Part shown: positions 46,152 to 55,211 of the stretch, piece after piece
Layout: each line of letters begins with the position of its first letter
Position numbering within the stretch: the stretch's first letter is position 1
NCBI GenBank assembly: GCA_963777435.1
Contig: CAVZQT010000003.1
Coordinates: 930,001 to 994,000, forward strand
Length of the DNA stretch: 64,000 nt
Reading direction: 5' to 3'
Origin: AP-15 sp963777435
GTDB lineage: Bacteria > Pseudomonadota > Alphaproteobacteria > ATCC43930 > CGMCC-115725
Notes under the pieces: model-generated
What the model was told of the DNA's origin: nothing
The model's database searches: none
Seen by the model: the letters and a program-made list of their open reading frames with translations, nothing else
Program-made: the position numbers and the translations under genes

Positions 46152-47384
46152 GCGAAGCTGCCATTTCGCACGCACGGTCCACTTCGCGCCCGCGGCTTAG
46201 TTCTAGCCAGCGCCGCGGGCGAACCAGCGTCGCGCTCGACAATCTGCGAGCGTATGTCATCCTGCTGGTGCTGGCATTCCACTCGTCGCTCGCCTATCTC
46301 GCCTTTTTGCCGGCGCATCCTTTTGCTTTCGACAGCCCGCCCTTTCCGATGGCGCGCATTCCCGATCATCGACAGCTATCGGTCGATCGGTCTCGAACTG
46401 TTCTGCGCGTGGCAGGACGTGTTTCTGATGACGCTGTTCTTTTTCTTGTCCGGGCTATTCGTTTGGCCGAGCCTGAGGCGCAAGGGGATCCCGGCCTTTA
46501 TCGCCGACCGCATTCAACGACTGGGATTGCCATTTGCCTTGGTCGTGGCATTGCTGATGCCGGTAGCATTGTACCCGTCTTATCTTCAGACCGCGACCCA
46601 ACCCGGGATCGTCGCCTATGTCAGACATTTTCTTGCACTGCCATTGTGGCCGTGCGGCCCGATGTGGTTTTTGTGGCTGCTGCTGTCGGCTGACCTGATC
46701 GCCGCCGGGCTACACAGGATTGCTCCCGATTGGGGGGAGCGGCTGGCGCGGTTCTCCAGTATCGCCGGCTCGCGACCCGTCCGCTATTTTGCCGGGTTAT
46801 TCGCCGCCTCCGCTGTGGCCTATGTTCCGCTCGCACTGATCTTTTCGCCGGAGGCATGGGCCCAATTCGGCCCGTTTGCATTTCAGCTGAGCCGCCCGGC
46901 CCATTATGCTGTCTATTTCTTTGCCGGCGCCGGGCTTGGCGCCTACGGCATCGACCGCGGCCTGTTCGCGTCGGACGGAACGTTGACCAAGCATTGGCGG
47001 CTGTGGCTCGGTCTGGCGCTCGGGTCGTTTGCGCTATGGCTGGCAGTGACGGCGCTGACCGTCAGCGCGCAGGGCCAAGCTCCTTTGGCTCTCCAGATTC
47101 TCGACGATCTGAGCTTCGTGATCGCCTGTCTGTGCAACTGCTTTGGCGTCCTGGCATTGGCCCTGCGCTTCGCGGCGAGCCGGCGGGCATGGCTCGACAA
47201 TTTGAAGCAGAATGCCTTCGGCATGTACCTGGTGCACTACCTGTTCGTGGTCTGGCTGCAATACGCGCTGTTGCCGGCGGCGACTGCCCGGGATCGTCAA
47301 GGCCGGCGTCGTTTTCGCCGGTACGCTGTTGTTGAGCTGGGCAACGACCGCCGCCTTCCGGCATCTGCCGTCGCTCGCGGGTAA
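46148..47384 (+). CDS. Acyltransferase family 3 (OpgC/OafA-like), frameshifted
   Basis: Membrane acyltransferase of the AT-3 family. After a basic N-terminus, LDNLRAYVILLVLAFHSSLAYL holds the family His in the first helix. The frame changes near 46364 (PMARIPIIDSYRSIGLELFCAWQDVFLMTLFFFLSGLF), and again near 47287 before the last helix (GIVKAGVVFAGTLLLSWATTAAFRHLP). About ten helices are visible. The exact stop is unclear: without the second shift it ends at 47384, with it the frame runs into the convergent esterase gene to 47655. It is coupled to hpnN (ATGA), so it may modify an exported lipid or glycan. Confidence 0.75.
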
Positions 47385-48326
47385 TTTTACCGGAGACCGC
47401 GCGGATCGCCGCGAAGCCGTCGTGACCGCCGTCTGCTCCGCGACAAAGCTGCCGATGCGGGTTATCGCCCGCCGCGCCTCGGGCATCACCGATGCGAACA
47501 GATGCCAGACATGCGGCATCCGCGGCCAAATTTCGAGCACGACCTCGCACCCGGCGGCTCGCATGCTATCCGCCATGCGCGTGGCGTCGTCGCGCAATAC
47601 CTCATCGCTGCCGACCTGGATCAGGGCCGGCGGCAGGCCGCGCGGATCGCCGTAAAGCGGCGAGGCGTAAGGGTGCCGGGGGTCGACGCCGGCGAGATAG
47701 CACTCGGCGATCGGCGCGATGCCGTTGGCGTCCAAAAACGGGTCGGCGACCGCGTTATGCCTAAGCGAGGCGCCGGTCAATGCGAGGTCGGTCCAGGGTG
47801 ATAAGGCGACGACCGCGGCCGGCAGCGGCAATCGGCCTTCGTCACGGCAGCGCAAAAGCAAGGCGAAGGCGAGACCGCCTCCCGCCGAATCGCCGATAAC
47901 CGTGACCTGCCGCGGATCGGCGCCGCTCGCCAACAGCCACTTATAGACTGCCATCGCGTCGTCGAGCGCTGCCGGGAAAGGGTGCTCCGGGGCCAGCCGG
48001 TAATCGGCCGCCAACAGGCGGGCTCGCACCGCCCGCGCCAATCGCCAGGTCAGATTGCGATAGAGCGACGGCGAACCGACCACATAGCCGCCGCCATGCA
48101 GGTAAAGAACGTATCGGTGATATTGCGAGGCCGGTGTCACGACCCATTCGGCTTGGACGCCGCCGGCATCGACCCCGATCCGCTTGATGCCGGGGGGCGG
48201 ATTGGGAACCCATCGTTCGGCGACGGTAGCGCGCTGGCGACGTTCCTCGAGGCTGGCGTCGGCGCCCGGCTTGCCCTTTAACAGGCAACGCGTCCCCAGC
48301 CGCAAAATCTCCGCACGCAGGCTCAT
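47034..48326 (-). CDS. Alpha/beta hydrolase (hormone-sensitive-lipase family), 3' end uncertain
   Basis: Esterase of the HSL/fold-3 group. HGGGYVVGS is the oxyanion motif near residue 76, DYRLAPEHPFPAALDD follows, GDSAGGGLA holds the nucleophile Ser near 147, and the Asp (GSDEVLRDDA) and His (PHVWHLF) follow at the proper spacing. The conserved part ends at FVAEQTA near base 47430, or about 298 residues. The frame stays open to 47034, antisense to the acyltransferase, so the real stop has probably been lost by an indel near 47390-47430. ATG 48326. Confidence 0.75.
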   Translation of the reverse strand: MSLRAEILRLGTRCLLKGKPGADASLEERRQRATVAERWVPNPPPGIKRIGVDAGGVQAEWVVTPASQYHRYVLYLHGGGYVVGSPSLYRNLTWRLARAVRARLLAADYRLAPEHPFPAALDDAMAVYKWLLASGADPRQVTVIGDSAGGGLAFALLLRCRDEGRLPLPAAVVALSPWTDLALTGASLRHNAVADPFLDANGIAPIAECYLAGVDPRHPYASPLYGDPRGLPPALIQVGSDEVLRDDATRMADSMRAAGCEVVLEIWPRMPHVWHLFASVMPEARRAITRIGSFVAEQTAVTTASRRSARSPVKLPASDGRCRKAAVVAQLNNSVPAKTTPALTIPGSRRRQQRVLQPDHEQVVHQVHAEGILLQIVEPCPPARREAQGQCQDAKAVAQTGDHEAQIVENLESQRSLALRADGQRRHCQP

Positions 48327-48333
48327 GATGGGG

Positions 48334-49881
48334 TCAGCGCGGCGCGGAAGGGCGCATCTCGCCCGCTACTCTGACCCGTACGCGAAGCGCATTGCCTGGC
48401 AGATAGGCGAGCGGCATGTCCTCGACATCGACGGTCTTGAGGCTGGCGCGTTCCGCCCCGGCGGCGACGGCGCGGTCGCGCGCCTGCTCCTCGGCCATGG
48501 CAATCGCCGCGAGGCGGTCGAGATCGCGGTAGATCTGGTCGGTCTCGCCGCTGATTTGGGCAATCGCGGCACCAACCGCGTTGGCGTATTCGCCGTAGGG
48601 CACCCGGATCACTCGCGACACCCCGGCAAGCTCTTCCGGAACCAGAAAAGCGCCGCCGCCGACCGCGATCAGCGGCACATCGCCGGCTTCGGTCTTCATT
48701 TGGTCGACGGCATCCTCGATGCGGTCACGCGCCAGCGCCAGGACCGCTTGCGCCAAGTCGCGCGGTAGGTCCGCGACGCGTTGCCGCTCGCCGATGTCGG
48801 TGACACCTGCTGCAACCGCCGCGTCGGTCGCCGTCAAGGTGTCGCCGCCGAAGACCAGCGCCTCCGATGTCAGCCGATAACCCACACTCTGCGGTCCGAC
48901 CGTCAGCGGATCGCGCCCGATGAGGCTACCGCCGCCAAGCCCGATCGACAGCAGATCCGGCATGCGAAACAAAGTGCGCACCCCGCCGATTTCGACGACT
49001 GCATTCGCCTCGCGCGGAAACCCGCGGCGCAGCTGGCCGATATCGGTCGAGGTCCCGCCGACATCGACCACCATCGCTTCGGCAAGCCCGGACAGAAACG
49101 CGGCGCCGCGCATCGAGTTGGTCGGGCCCGACGCAAAGGTCATGACCGGCAGCACCGTCGCCGCGGCGGCTTCCATGACCGTGCTGTCGTTTTGGGTCAG
49201 GTAGAGCGGTGCGGTAATCCCGCTCGCCGCGATAGCCGCGGTAAACCCGGCCACGGTCTTGCGGGCCAGCTCGACCAGCGCAGCGTTCAACAGCGCCGCA
49301 TTTTCGCGTTCGAGCAACCCGATGCGGCCGAGATCGCGTGACAGGGTTACGGCGGCGTCAGGGCACTCCTCGGCCAGGATTGCGCGCGCCCGCTCCTCCC
49401 CCGAGCTGTCGACCGGCGAGAAAATCGCCGCGACCGCGACCGAACCGATGCCGTTCTCTCGAATTCGGCGCGCCGCCCGGCGCATACCCTCGGCATCGAA
49501 TGGCACGATCGGGCGACCGTCGTAATCATGGCCGCCTTCGAGCATGAACACCTCGCCGCGAACCAACTCGGCGAGGTCGGCGGGCCAATCACAGAATGGC
49601 GGCAAGGACGCAGCGGCCGGCAATCCGATCCGCACCGCGGCGACCCGCGCCAGCCCCTGTCGCTGGACGACCGCGTTGACGAAATGGGTTGTCCCGATCA
49701 CCACCGCGTCGACGTCATGGCGCACTATATCGGGATGGGCCGAAAGCAGGCCGAGCGCCGCAACGATGCCGGACGTCACGTCTTCGGTGGTCGGCGTTTT
49801 GACCGCATGCACGACCGTGCCGCCCGCGAGCAGCACCGCGTCGGTGTTGGTCCCGCCAACATCGATCCCGATCCGCCGCAT
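48334..49881 (-). CDS. Hydantoinase/oxoprolinase-family protein (HyuA-like)
   Basis: A 515-residue ATP-dependent ring-opening enzyme of the hydantoinase A/5-oxoprolinase group, in the shorter form lacking HyuB. It begins RRIGIDVGGTNTDAVLL (ATP phosphate-binding loop), and has IGTTHFVNAVVQR and MVVDVGGTSTDIGQLRRGFP, the second actin-like nucleotide motif. It follows the DUF917 gene by about 160 bases, and this pair occurs together in many genomes. The substrate (hydantoin, oxoproline or other lactam) is not known. Confidence 0.88.
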   Translation of the reverse strand: MRRIGIDVGGTNTDAVLLAGGTVVHAVKTPTTEDVTSGIVAALGLLSAHPDIVRHDVDAVVIGTTHFVNAVVQRQGLARVAAVRIGLPAAASLPPFCDWPADLAELVRGEVFMLEGGHDYDGRPIVPFDAEGMRRAARRIRENGIGSVAVAAIFSPVDSSGEERARAILAEECPDAAVTLSRDLGRIGLLERENAALLNAALVELARKTVAGFTAAIAASGITAPLYLTQNDSTVMEAAAATVLPVMTFASGPTNSMRGAAFLSGLAEAMVVDVGGTSTDIGQLRRGFPREANAVVEIGGVRTLFRMPDLLSIGLGGGSLIGRDPLTVGPQSVGYRLTSEALVFGGDTLTATDAAVAAGVTDIGERQRVADLPRDLAQAVLALARDRIEDAVDQMKTEAGDVPLIAVGGGAFLVPEELAGVSRVIRVPYGEYANAVGAAIAQISGETDQIYRDLDRLAAIAMAEEQARDRAVAAGAERASLKTVDVEDMPLAYLPGNALRVRVRVAGEMRPSAPR

Positions 49882-50037
49882 CTCAGGTCACAGCCGATTT
49901 CGCCATCGTGCCAACATAGGGATTGTCGCATTTTTGTCATCATCGGCTGCGAACCGATAACCGAAATTCCTCGATGGCCGTAAGCACAGCCAGTCCACGG
50001 GACTTGCATTGGTTGCAGCGGGCGCGTGGTGAGCGGG

Positions 50038-51132
50038 TTAGGCGTCGCTGCCGAATACCGAGCGGAAGTCGAGGTCGTAGCCGAAGGCGCGCGGGCCGAC
50101 ATGCTCCAAGCCCTTCGGGCTGAGGAACACCGGCGGCGCCGGCAGCGCGACGACGGTCACGCGCCTGCCGTAGCGGATCGTTTCGGTGCCGCAAGCCTCA
50201 CCCGAAATGGTGTCGAGCACGCAGATCAGGTCGGGCGACATCGCGAGCGGCGCTCCATCGCGCCAAGCCACGACCCACTCGTTCTGAAAGGCGATTTCGA
50301 GCCGCGACCCGCGGTCCTGGTCGAGCCCGTCGATGACCACGCGGCCGCGCAGAAATCCCTCGGTCGCGCGCCTCGCGACATCGAGGACCTTGCCGCGGAA
50401 CAGGCATTTGCCGTGCGCTTCGTCGAGAACGGCGGCAATCGGATCCTCGTGCCGGCGCTGTGCCTGACGCACCCGATGGCCGATGCCGATTGCCTTCGAG
50501 ACGGTGAAATGGATGCCCCATTGCTTGAGCTCGGCGCCTGTACGCGGCGCTTTGCAGGTCGAGGCAATCGAGCCCATCTCGACGCAGATCTTGCGGCTCG
50601 CGCGCTCCATCCATTTCCAATTCGGGACTTTGATGACGACCGCCTCGATGCCGCGCGGATCATAGAGCACGCACGGGTACGGCCGCAGCTCGCCGACCGC
50701 GACACTGGTCATCTGCGCCTCGGGATAGGCGCGGCCCATCGTGTCGGCATCGACGACCGGCAAGCCCAAATGCGCTGCCGCCATCAACGGCTGGATGCCA
50801 TTGCCGCCGCCGATTTCAAGCGACATCACCGCAGCGAACTTCCCCGTCAGCAGCCCTTCCTGGATCTCGACCGCGCGCGCGATGTTGCGGCTGTCGGCGA
50901 GCCGCTCCTGGCCGACCAGCGGCGCCCCCATATTCGAGACCACCGCGACCCAATCCCCGTCATCGAGATCGAACGGCGAGATCAGCCTGACCCGATGCCC
51001 CTCGGCATAGAGCCGGCGCATATTCAATAGCCCGAGATATGGACTTCCCCCGCCGCCGGTGCCGAGGATCCACGCACCCACAGCAAGGGATTCGATGTCG
51101 TCGAGGGTGATTACAGTTGTCGAGCTTGTCAT
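50038..51132 (-). CDS. DUF917 family protein
   Basis: A 364-residue cytoplasmic protein. It starts with ITLDDIESLAVGAWILGTGGGGSPYLGLL, the DUF917 signature with the Gly-rich loop. SLEIGGGNGIQPLMAAAHLGLPVVDADTMGRAYPEAQM is the second conserved block, and PDLICVLDTISGEACGTETIRYGRRVTVVALPAPP the third. DUF917 proteins are thought to be partners of hydantoinase/oxoprolinase enzymes, and hyuA is directly downstream. Function not biochemically defined as far as I know. Confidence 0.85.
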   Translation of the reverse strand: MTSSTTVITLDDIESLAVGAWILGTGGGGSPYLGLLNMRRLYAEGHRVRLISPFDLDDGDWVAVVSNMGAPLVGQERLADSRNIARAVEIQEGLLTGKFAAVMSLEIGGGNGIQPLMAAAHLGLPVVDADTMGRAYPEAQMTSVAVGELRPYPCVLYDPRGIEAVVIKVPNWKWMERASRKICVEMGSIASTCKAPRTGAELKQWGIHFTVSKAIGIGHRVRQAQRRHEDPIAAVLDEAHGKCLFRGKVLDVARRATEGFLRGRVVIDGLDQDRGSRLEIAFQNEWVVAWRDGAPLAMSPDLICVLDTISGEACGTETIRYGRRVTVVALPAPPVFLSPKGLEHVGPRAFGYDLDFRSVFGSDA

Positions 51133-51368
51133 TGCGGCTCCCCGCCGAGTGCTGCTTCACCGTCGCAAAACCGCTGCGCAACCGCTTTCCCGGCAAAAAC
51201 GAGAGATCCATCCGGCCGTGCGCTGAGTGCTGGAAAGGTGGGCCGCAGCTTTCGCTGGGGCAGCGTATTACCCGATCGCAGCCCCGCATTGTTTTGTTTC
51301 TCGTTGCAATCGGAGCACGTCGCCATCGGGTTGACGGGTGCGCCGGCGAGATTGCGTCGCTGCGATCA

Positions 51369-51393
51369 CAATGACAATGCTTCGTTGTCATTG
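51369..51393. repeat. Perfect 9-bp hairpin
   Basis: CAATGACAA at 51369-51377 pairs exactly with TTGTCATTG at 51385-51393 around a seven-base loop. It lies in the gap between the DUF917 gene (minus) and a plus-strand CoA-transferase remnant, just before the remnant begins. Confidence 0.5.
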
Positions 51394-51399
51394 AAGGAC

Positions 51400-51540
51400 C
51401 ACCGCCTGCCATTATCGGGTATCCGCGTCGTCGATTTGGCCTGCATCTTGGCAGGACTGTGCTGCTCGACTGCTGGTCGACATGGGGCTACGGCGATGAC
51501 CCGCGGACATCGGCGGCGCCAGGGTGTTGTCACCCGGTGA
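51400..51540 (+). pseudogene. N-terminal remnant of a CaiB/BaiF CoA-transferase
   Basis: The frame reads LPLSGIRVVDLACILAG, the start of CaiB/BaiF-type CoA transferases (usual form PLxGIRVLDLxxVLAGP), then continues LCCSTAGRHGATAMTRG with disturbed residues and a stop at 51540. The remaining 350 or so residues of the family are absent. It is a decayed fragment. Confidence 0.5.
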
Positions 51541-51560
51541 ACCGCTGCTCGGAGCAAGTC

Positions 51561-51869
51561 ATGGTCGGTCTTACCGAGGACACCGTGCTGATCACAGATG
51601 CCTGCGCTTATGTCATTGAACTCTACCGCGAACTCACCGAAGAAAACGGCGCGCCAACACCCGGCACGCAAAACCAGGCTGTCAACTTTATCCTCGCCGA
51701 TCCGCAGCTCAGCCGCTACGTCAAGGAGTGGGGCGAGAGTCGCCGGGTCGGCGAGGCGACAGCTAAACCGCCGCAGCGGCTTCCGTTGGACGAGACCTAC
51801 CGGCGCGTCCGCGATTTCATGGCAGCGGCAATGGAGACGCCGGTGTTCGAGCGTAAAGATCGCGACTGA
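51561..51869 (+). CDS. Small hypothetical protein
   Basis: A 102-residue soluble protein (MVGLTEDTVLITDACAYVIELYRELTEENG), mixed charged, ending EKDRD-like FERKDRD. The central part reads NFILADPQLSRYVKEWGESRR. I do not recognise a family. ATG 51561 has GGAG at 51551-51554 with a six-base gap, which supports it over upstream codons. It precedes yajQ by 67 bases. Confidence 0.55.
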   Translation: MVGLTEDTVLITDACAYVIELYRELTEENGAPTPGTQNQAVNFILADPQLSRYVKEWGESRRVGEATAKPPQRLPLDETYRRVRDFMAAAMETPVFERKDRD

Positions 51870-51936
51870 TCGGGCGCTCGATATGCGCTATATCCCGACT
51901 ACAGCGTCGGCAATTGGAGATCGCCGAGGAGGATGA

Positions 51937-52422
51937 ATGCCGAGCTTTGATGTCGTCTCGCGGATCGACCTGGCCGAGGTCGACAACGCGCTCGCCGGAA
52001 TCACCCGCGAAATCGCGACCCGGTTTGATTTCAAGGGCAGCAAATGCTCGATCGAGCGCAAGGAAGGCGTGCTCACGGTGCTCGCCGACGATGATTTGAA
52101 GCTCAAGCAGATGCATGAACTGCTGAAGGTGCATATGACGCGGCGCAAGGTCGAACCGGGAGCGCTCGACTTCAAAACGCCGGAGAAAGCGTCGGGCAAT
52201 GCAGTGCGCCAGATAATCGCGCTGCGCCAGGGAGTCGACACCGATCTCGGCCGCCGGCTGGTCCGCGAAATCAAGGACAGCAAGCTCAAGGTGCAGGTGT
52301 CGATCCAGGGCGATGAATTGCGCGTCACCGGCAAAAAACGCGACGATCTGCAGGAGGCGATCGCGGTGATTCGCGGCCTCAAGATCGAGCAGCCATTGCA
52401 ATACATCAACTTCCGCGAATAA
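51937..52422 (+). CDS. yajQ: YajQ family nucleotide-binding protein
   Basis: A 161-residue protein with two ferredoxin-like (RNA-binding-like) domains. It begins PSFDVVSRIDLAEVDNALAGITREIATRFDFKGSKCSIERKEG, with the family segment RFDFKGS at about 29-35, and contains LRQGVDTDLGRRLVREIKDSKLKVQVSIQGDELRVTGKKRDDLQEAI. YajQ binds c-di-GMP in Xanthomonas and has other nucleotide-binding roles proposed. Intact. A short CGGGC-GCTT-GCCCG hairpin at 52445-52458 follows and may end the transcript. Confidence 0.92.
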   Translation: MPSFDVVSRIDLAEVDNALAGITREIATRFDFKGSKCSIERKEGVLTVLADDDLKLKQMHELLKVHMTRRKVEPGALDFKTPEKASGNAVRQIIALRQGVDTDLGRRLVREIKDSKLKVQVSIQGDELRVTGKKRDDLQEAIAVIRGLKIEQPLQYINFRE

Positions 52423-52495
52423 CGTCGATTATCGGTGCGTTTATCGGGCGCTTGCCCGCGCCGTCGCCGCCCGCTATTTAAACAGGCACGGCCTC

Positions 52496-52571
52496 GTCCC
52501 CTTCGTCTAGAGGCCTAGGACACCGCCCTCTCACGGCGGCAACACCGGTTCGAATCCGGTAGGGGACGCCA
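52496..52571 (+). tRNA. tRNA-Glu (anticodon CTC)
   Basis: A complete 76-base cloverleaf with encoded CCA. The acceptor stem pairs GTCCCCT (52496-52502) with AGGGGAC (52561-52567). The anticodon stem is CCGCC/GGCGG around the loop CTCTCAC, giving anticodon CTC. The T arm is ACCGG-TTCGAAT-CCGGT. It follows yajQ on the same strand. Content beyond it changes to accessory type. Confidence 0.95.
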
Positions 52572-53020
52572 CTCAATCAGAAACCCAGTGTATGGAGATC
52601 ACATGGAATGCGTGGCCCTGGACATGTGGGCCCGGCGACGTCGAGCGGTGTCAGTAGCGCGAGATGCGGGAGAGGCGTTCGGCCGCGGCGCCGTGAAGCG
52701 AGGTTATCTCACCGTCACCTGCGGTCAAAACGACTTGGTTGGCGCGCTTTTTCTGTGTTCGTCCCGTTCCATCCGTCTCCCGCGTATCCCCGAGGTAACA
52801 ACCCTTGCTCTTTTCAAAGTCGCGGTATGCCGAGCTGAAAACCGTTCTTCGCTCTGTAGAAATGGCGATCTGAGCTCGCGCAACTTTCAGCTCCGCCGTC
52901 GACTGCTTCGCTCGTTCTGTCGCGGTCAGCGATTTTGGTGAAACTGACTTTCGATGGCTTATCCGCAAGAGGCTCCTTGACACTCAACGTAGGGTGGCGT
53001 TGCGCCGAAGGCGAACGCAG
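52572..53020. other. Gap after tRNA-Glu without a convincing gene
   Basis: About 450 bases. A minus-strand frame of 110 codons (52651-52983, GTG start, charged helix TATERAKQSTAELKVARAQ) and a plus-strand one of 117 codons overlap each other, and neither matches a family I know. A GTAGGGTGGCGTTGCGCC motif at 52989-53006 resembles the first arm of widespread intergenic repeats. Confidence 0.4.
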
Positions 53021-53227
53021 TCACGCCGACGCCGGCAAACAGGCCATATTCCTTATTGCCTTCTTTTCCTGTCTGAGGCCTTTGATTTTATCCTGAAGTT
53101 CTCGTGCGCGGAGCTCTTGACCTTTGTCGATTGCCTCTTTGTACTGGTCGATGCTCTCTATCAGCATGTCTTCGATGTCGAAGATTGTTGCACGTTCTTG
53201 CGGTGTGAGCACTTGAGTTGATGGCAT
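53021..53227 (-). CDS. Small charged helical protein
   Basis: A 68-residue protein, mostly one long helix rich in Glu, Lys and Gln (RATIFDIEDMLIESIDQYKEAIDKGQELRARELQDKIKGLRQEKKAI). No signal or membrane segment. The ATG at 53227 has CAGGTAG upstream. Composition is unlike a chance frame in GC-rich DNA, but I recognise no family. Confidence 0.5.
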   Translation of the reverse strand: MPSTQVLTPQERATIFDIEDMLIESIDQYKEAIDKGQELRARELQDKIKGLRQEKKAIRNMACLPASA

Positions 53228-53490
53228 TTGCTACCTGACCGTTAGCTCTGCTCTGCAAACATCGAACACGAACTCTCGTTCCTGAAATTGCGCAATGTTG
53301 ATTATAGAGAATTGTTTCATAATCGCTTTTGTAGCCCTTGGGCCATCGCGCTCGAGACTGATGAACGAGAGCGAACTGATGGAAAATCTTAATGCTCGAC
53401 CAGCCGTCAGCGGCTAATTATGCAGCACCATGGGCCGCACTCTCGACGCAACTAGGACAATGTCCACTCAGGCGGGTGACTGACGATATG

Positions 53491-53516
53491 AGAACTGAAC
53501 AACGAAGCGTGACGTT
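53491..53516 (+). promoter_or_regulatory. Possible EcfG (general stress) promoter
   Basis: AGAAC at 53491-53495, a 17-base spacer and CGTT at 53513-53516 resemble the alphaproteobacterial EcfG consensus GGAAC-N16/17-CGTT with one mismatch. It lies 52 bases before the His-rich small protein. Confidence 0.35.
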
Positions 53517-53568
53517 CACCTAAACGTCTGCGCGAAAGCCGACAGACTTCACCAGCAAGGGGACGAAA

Positions 53569-53772
53569 ATGCCGAAGGAAACCCACACGAAAGCGGCCGA
53601 GCATCACGAGAACGCCGCAAAGGCGCATCGCACCGCCGCGGATCATCACGGCAAGGGCGAACACGACAAAGGCCACGAGCACTCAACAAAAGCTCAGGAA
53701 CATTCGACCGCGGCTCATCGTCACTCAACCGACGCCCATCAGAAAAGCGGGGAAGCCCGAACAAAGAAATAA
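53569..53772 (+). CDS. Small His/Lys/Ala-rich protein
   Basis: A 67-residue, very hydrophilic protein with many His, Lys, Glu and Ala: KAAEHHENAAKAHRTAADHHGKGEHDKGHEHSTKAQEHSTAAHRHSTDAH. It has no Trp, no Cys and no hydrophobic core, so it is probably disordered; similar proteins are stress-induced in rhizobia. AAGGGGAC precedes the ATG. Metal binding through His is possible. A strong hairpin follows the gene. Confidence 0.7.
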   Translation: MPKETHTKAAEHHENAAKAHRTAADHHGKGEHDKGHEHSTKAQEHSTAAHRHSTDAHQKSGEARTKK

Positions 53773-53789
53773 GAAAAGAATAGCAACTC

Positions 53790-53811
53790 GCCGGGGCAGC
53801 GATGCCCCGGC
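53790..53811 (+). terminator. Hairpin terminator after the His-rich gene
   Basis: GCCGGGGCA at 53790-53798 pairs perfectly with TGCCCCGGC at 53803-53811 around a GCGA tetraloop, 18 bases after the stop. No T run follows. Confidence 0.6.
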
Positions 53812-53965
53812 ATCCCAGCAAAGCGTGGACCCTACGGCCAGTTTCCTTCAGTCCTGCGAGGGTGCATTCGGACTTGTCAACCGGATGACCGTCGCGGTGT
53901 ACAACGGAGAAAGTATCTCTCTTGCCGGTAGACCGGCTGACACCCGAAAAGTGATCTAGTTACCC

Positions 53966-54911
53966 ATGGAAGCACCCGAGCTGGAACGGCGTCTGGTGGC
54001 GATCCTCGCTGCTGATGTCGAAGGCTATAGTCGGCTGATGCATGACGACGAGGAAGCGACGATGTCGACGCTGTCGTCACGCCGACTGGTAATCGACGAT
54101 CTCATTAGCCAGCATCGCGGTCGCATCGCAAATACCGCGGGCGACAGCGTACTGGCCGAGTTCATCAGCGTTCTCGATGCGGTTTCGTGTGCTGTCGAAA
54201 TCCAGAAGGCCATGAACAAGGCCAATGAAGCCGCGCCGGATCGGCCCATGCGACTTCGCATTGGCGTCAATGCCGGCGACATCATGGTCAAAGAGGGCGA
54301 CATATTTGGCGATGGCGTAAACGTCGCGGCCCGGCTCGAGGGCTTGGTCAAGGGCGGAGAAATCTGCGTGTCGCGCGGCATTCGCGATCATCTGCGGCAT
54401 CGCGGCGGGATGGTCTTTGAGGATCTTGGCGAGCAGTTGGTAAAGAATATCGCCCACCCGATCCGAGCCTTTCGACTGCGGATCGGCGAGGAGATGTTGG
54501 TGCAGGAAAGTCTGCAACAGGAGACCGCCGAGCCATTTGCATCACCCTCGTCTCCGGAGGCGATCTCAGAATTATCAGCCGACAATTTAGTCGCGCTCGA
54601 GCTTGCGCTTTGGGACAGTGTCAAGGATGGTAGTCCTGCCGAGCTGGAAATCTTACCTCGAACAATATCCCAACGGCACCTTTGCTGCGCTCGCTCGAAC
54701 ACGCATCGATGCGGCATCACATTCCCCACCGCAGCCTGCGCCCACACCCGAAGAAGTTGCCGCAGAGGCTCTCGATCTTACTTTTTGGAATTCGGTAAAA
54801 GACAGTAATCGCCCGGAGGAATTGCAAGCCTACCTCGACCAACATCCAAATGGCCATTTTGCTGGGCTGGCTCGGGCGCGCCTCACTTCGTTGGATGATA
54901 TCGGCCGCTGA
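53966..54911 (+). CDS. Class III nucleotidyl cyclase with C-terminal repeats, frameshifted
   Basis: The catalytic domain fills residues 1-170: RRLVAILAADVEGYSRLMHDDEEAT (first metal Asp), IANTAGDSVLAEF (second metal Asp) and GDGVNVAARLE (Asn and Arg). After a linker, two copies of a repeat follow: LALWDSVKDGSPAELE..YLEQYPNGTFAALARTRI and LTFWNSVKDSNRPEELQAYLDQHPNGHFAGLARARL. This repeat is common behind rhizobial cyclases and caspase-like proteins. The frame shifts by one near 54645, inside the first repeat. Corrected length is about 314 residues. Its ligand is unknown. Confidence 0.8.
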
Positions 54912-55093
54912 ACCGGGATGCGCGTTGGCGGCGCCCGGAGCAAAGCTGCGAGCGCCCTCGCCTTTTCTAGCCGCTCGAACGTAGCAGTGCTGCGGCGTAA
55001 TCGCAGACTGTCGGGGTTCACCGACCGGTAGTGCTCGGTCTGAATTGCCGGCTTCGGAAGCAAAGGATAGCAGCCTCTCGGCAATTGGTCTCC

Positions 55094-55119
55094 GGAACTA
55101 AGGGCTGGACCGGGATGTT
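55094..55119 (+). promoter_or_regulatory. Possible EcfG (general stress) promoter
   Basis: GGAAC at 55094-55098, a 17-base spacer and TGTT at 55116-55119 match GGAAC-N16/17-CGTT except for one base. It lies about 93 bases before the DUF892 gene, a family often under general-stress control. Confidence 0.4.
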
Positions 55120-55211
55120 GCCAACGCAAACAGCCGGCTTGTGAAATCGTAGGCGAGGCGCTCGCGGATTTCCGGCTCTCGACTTTCACCAGAATACTAC
55201 GGGGATTTATC

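Noticed and set aside
52588..52941. A 117-codon plus-strand frame after tRNA-Glu
   Set aside because: No family, composition of Arg/Ser/Cys typical of a non-coding frame, and an overlapping frame on the other strand is equally long.
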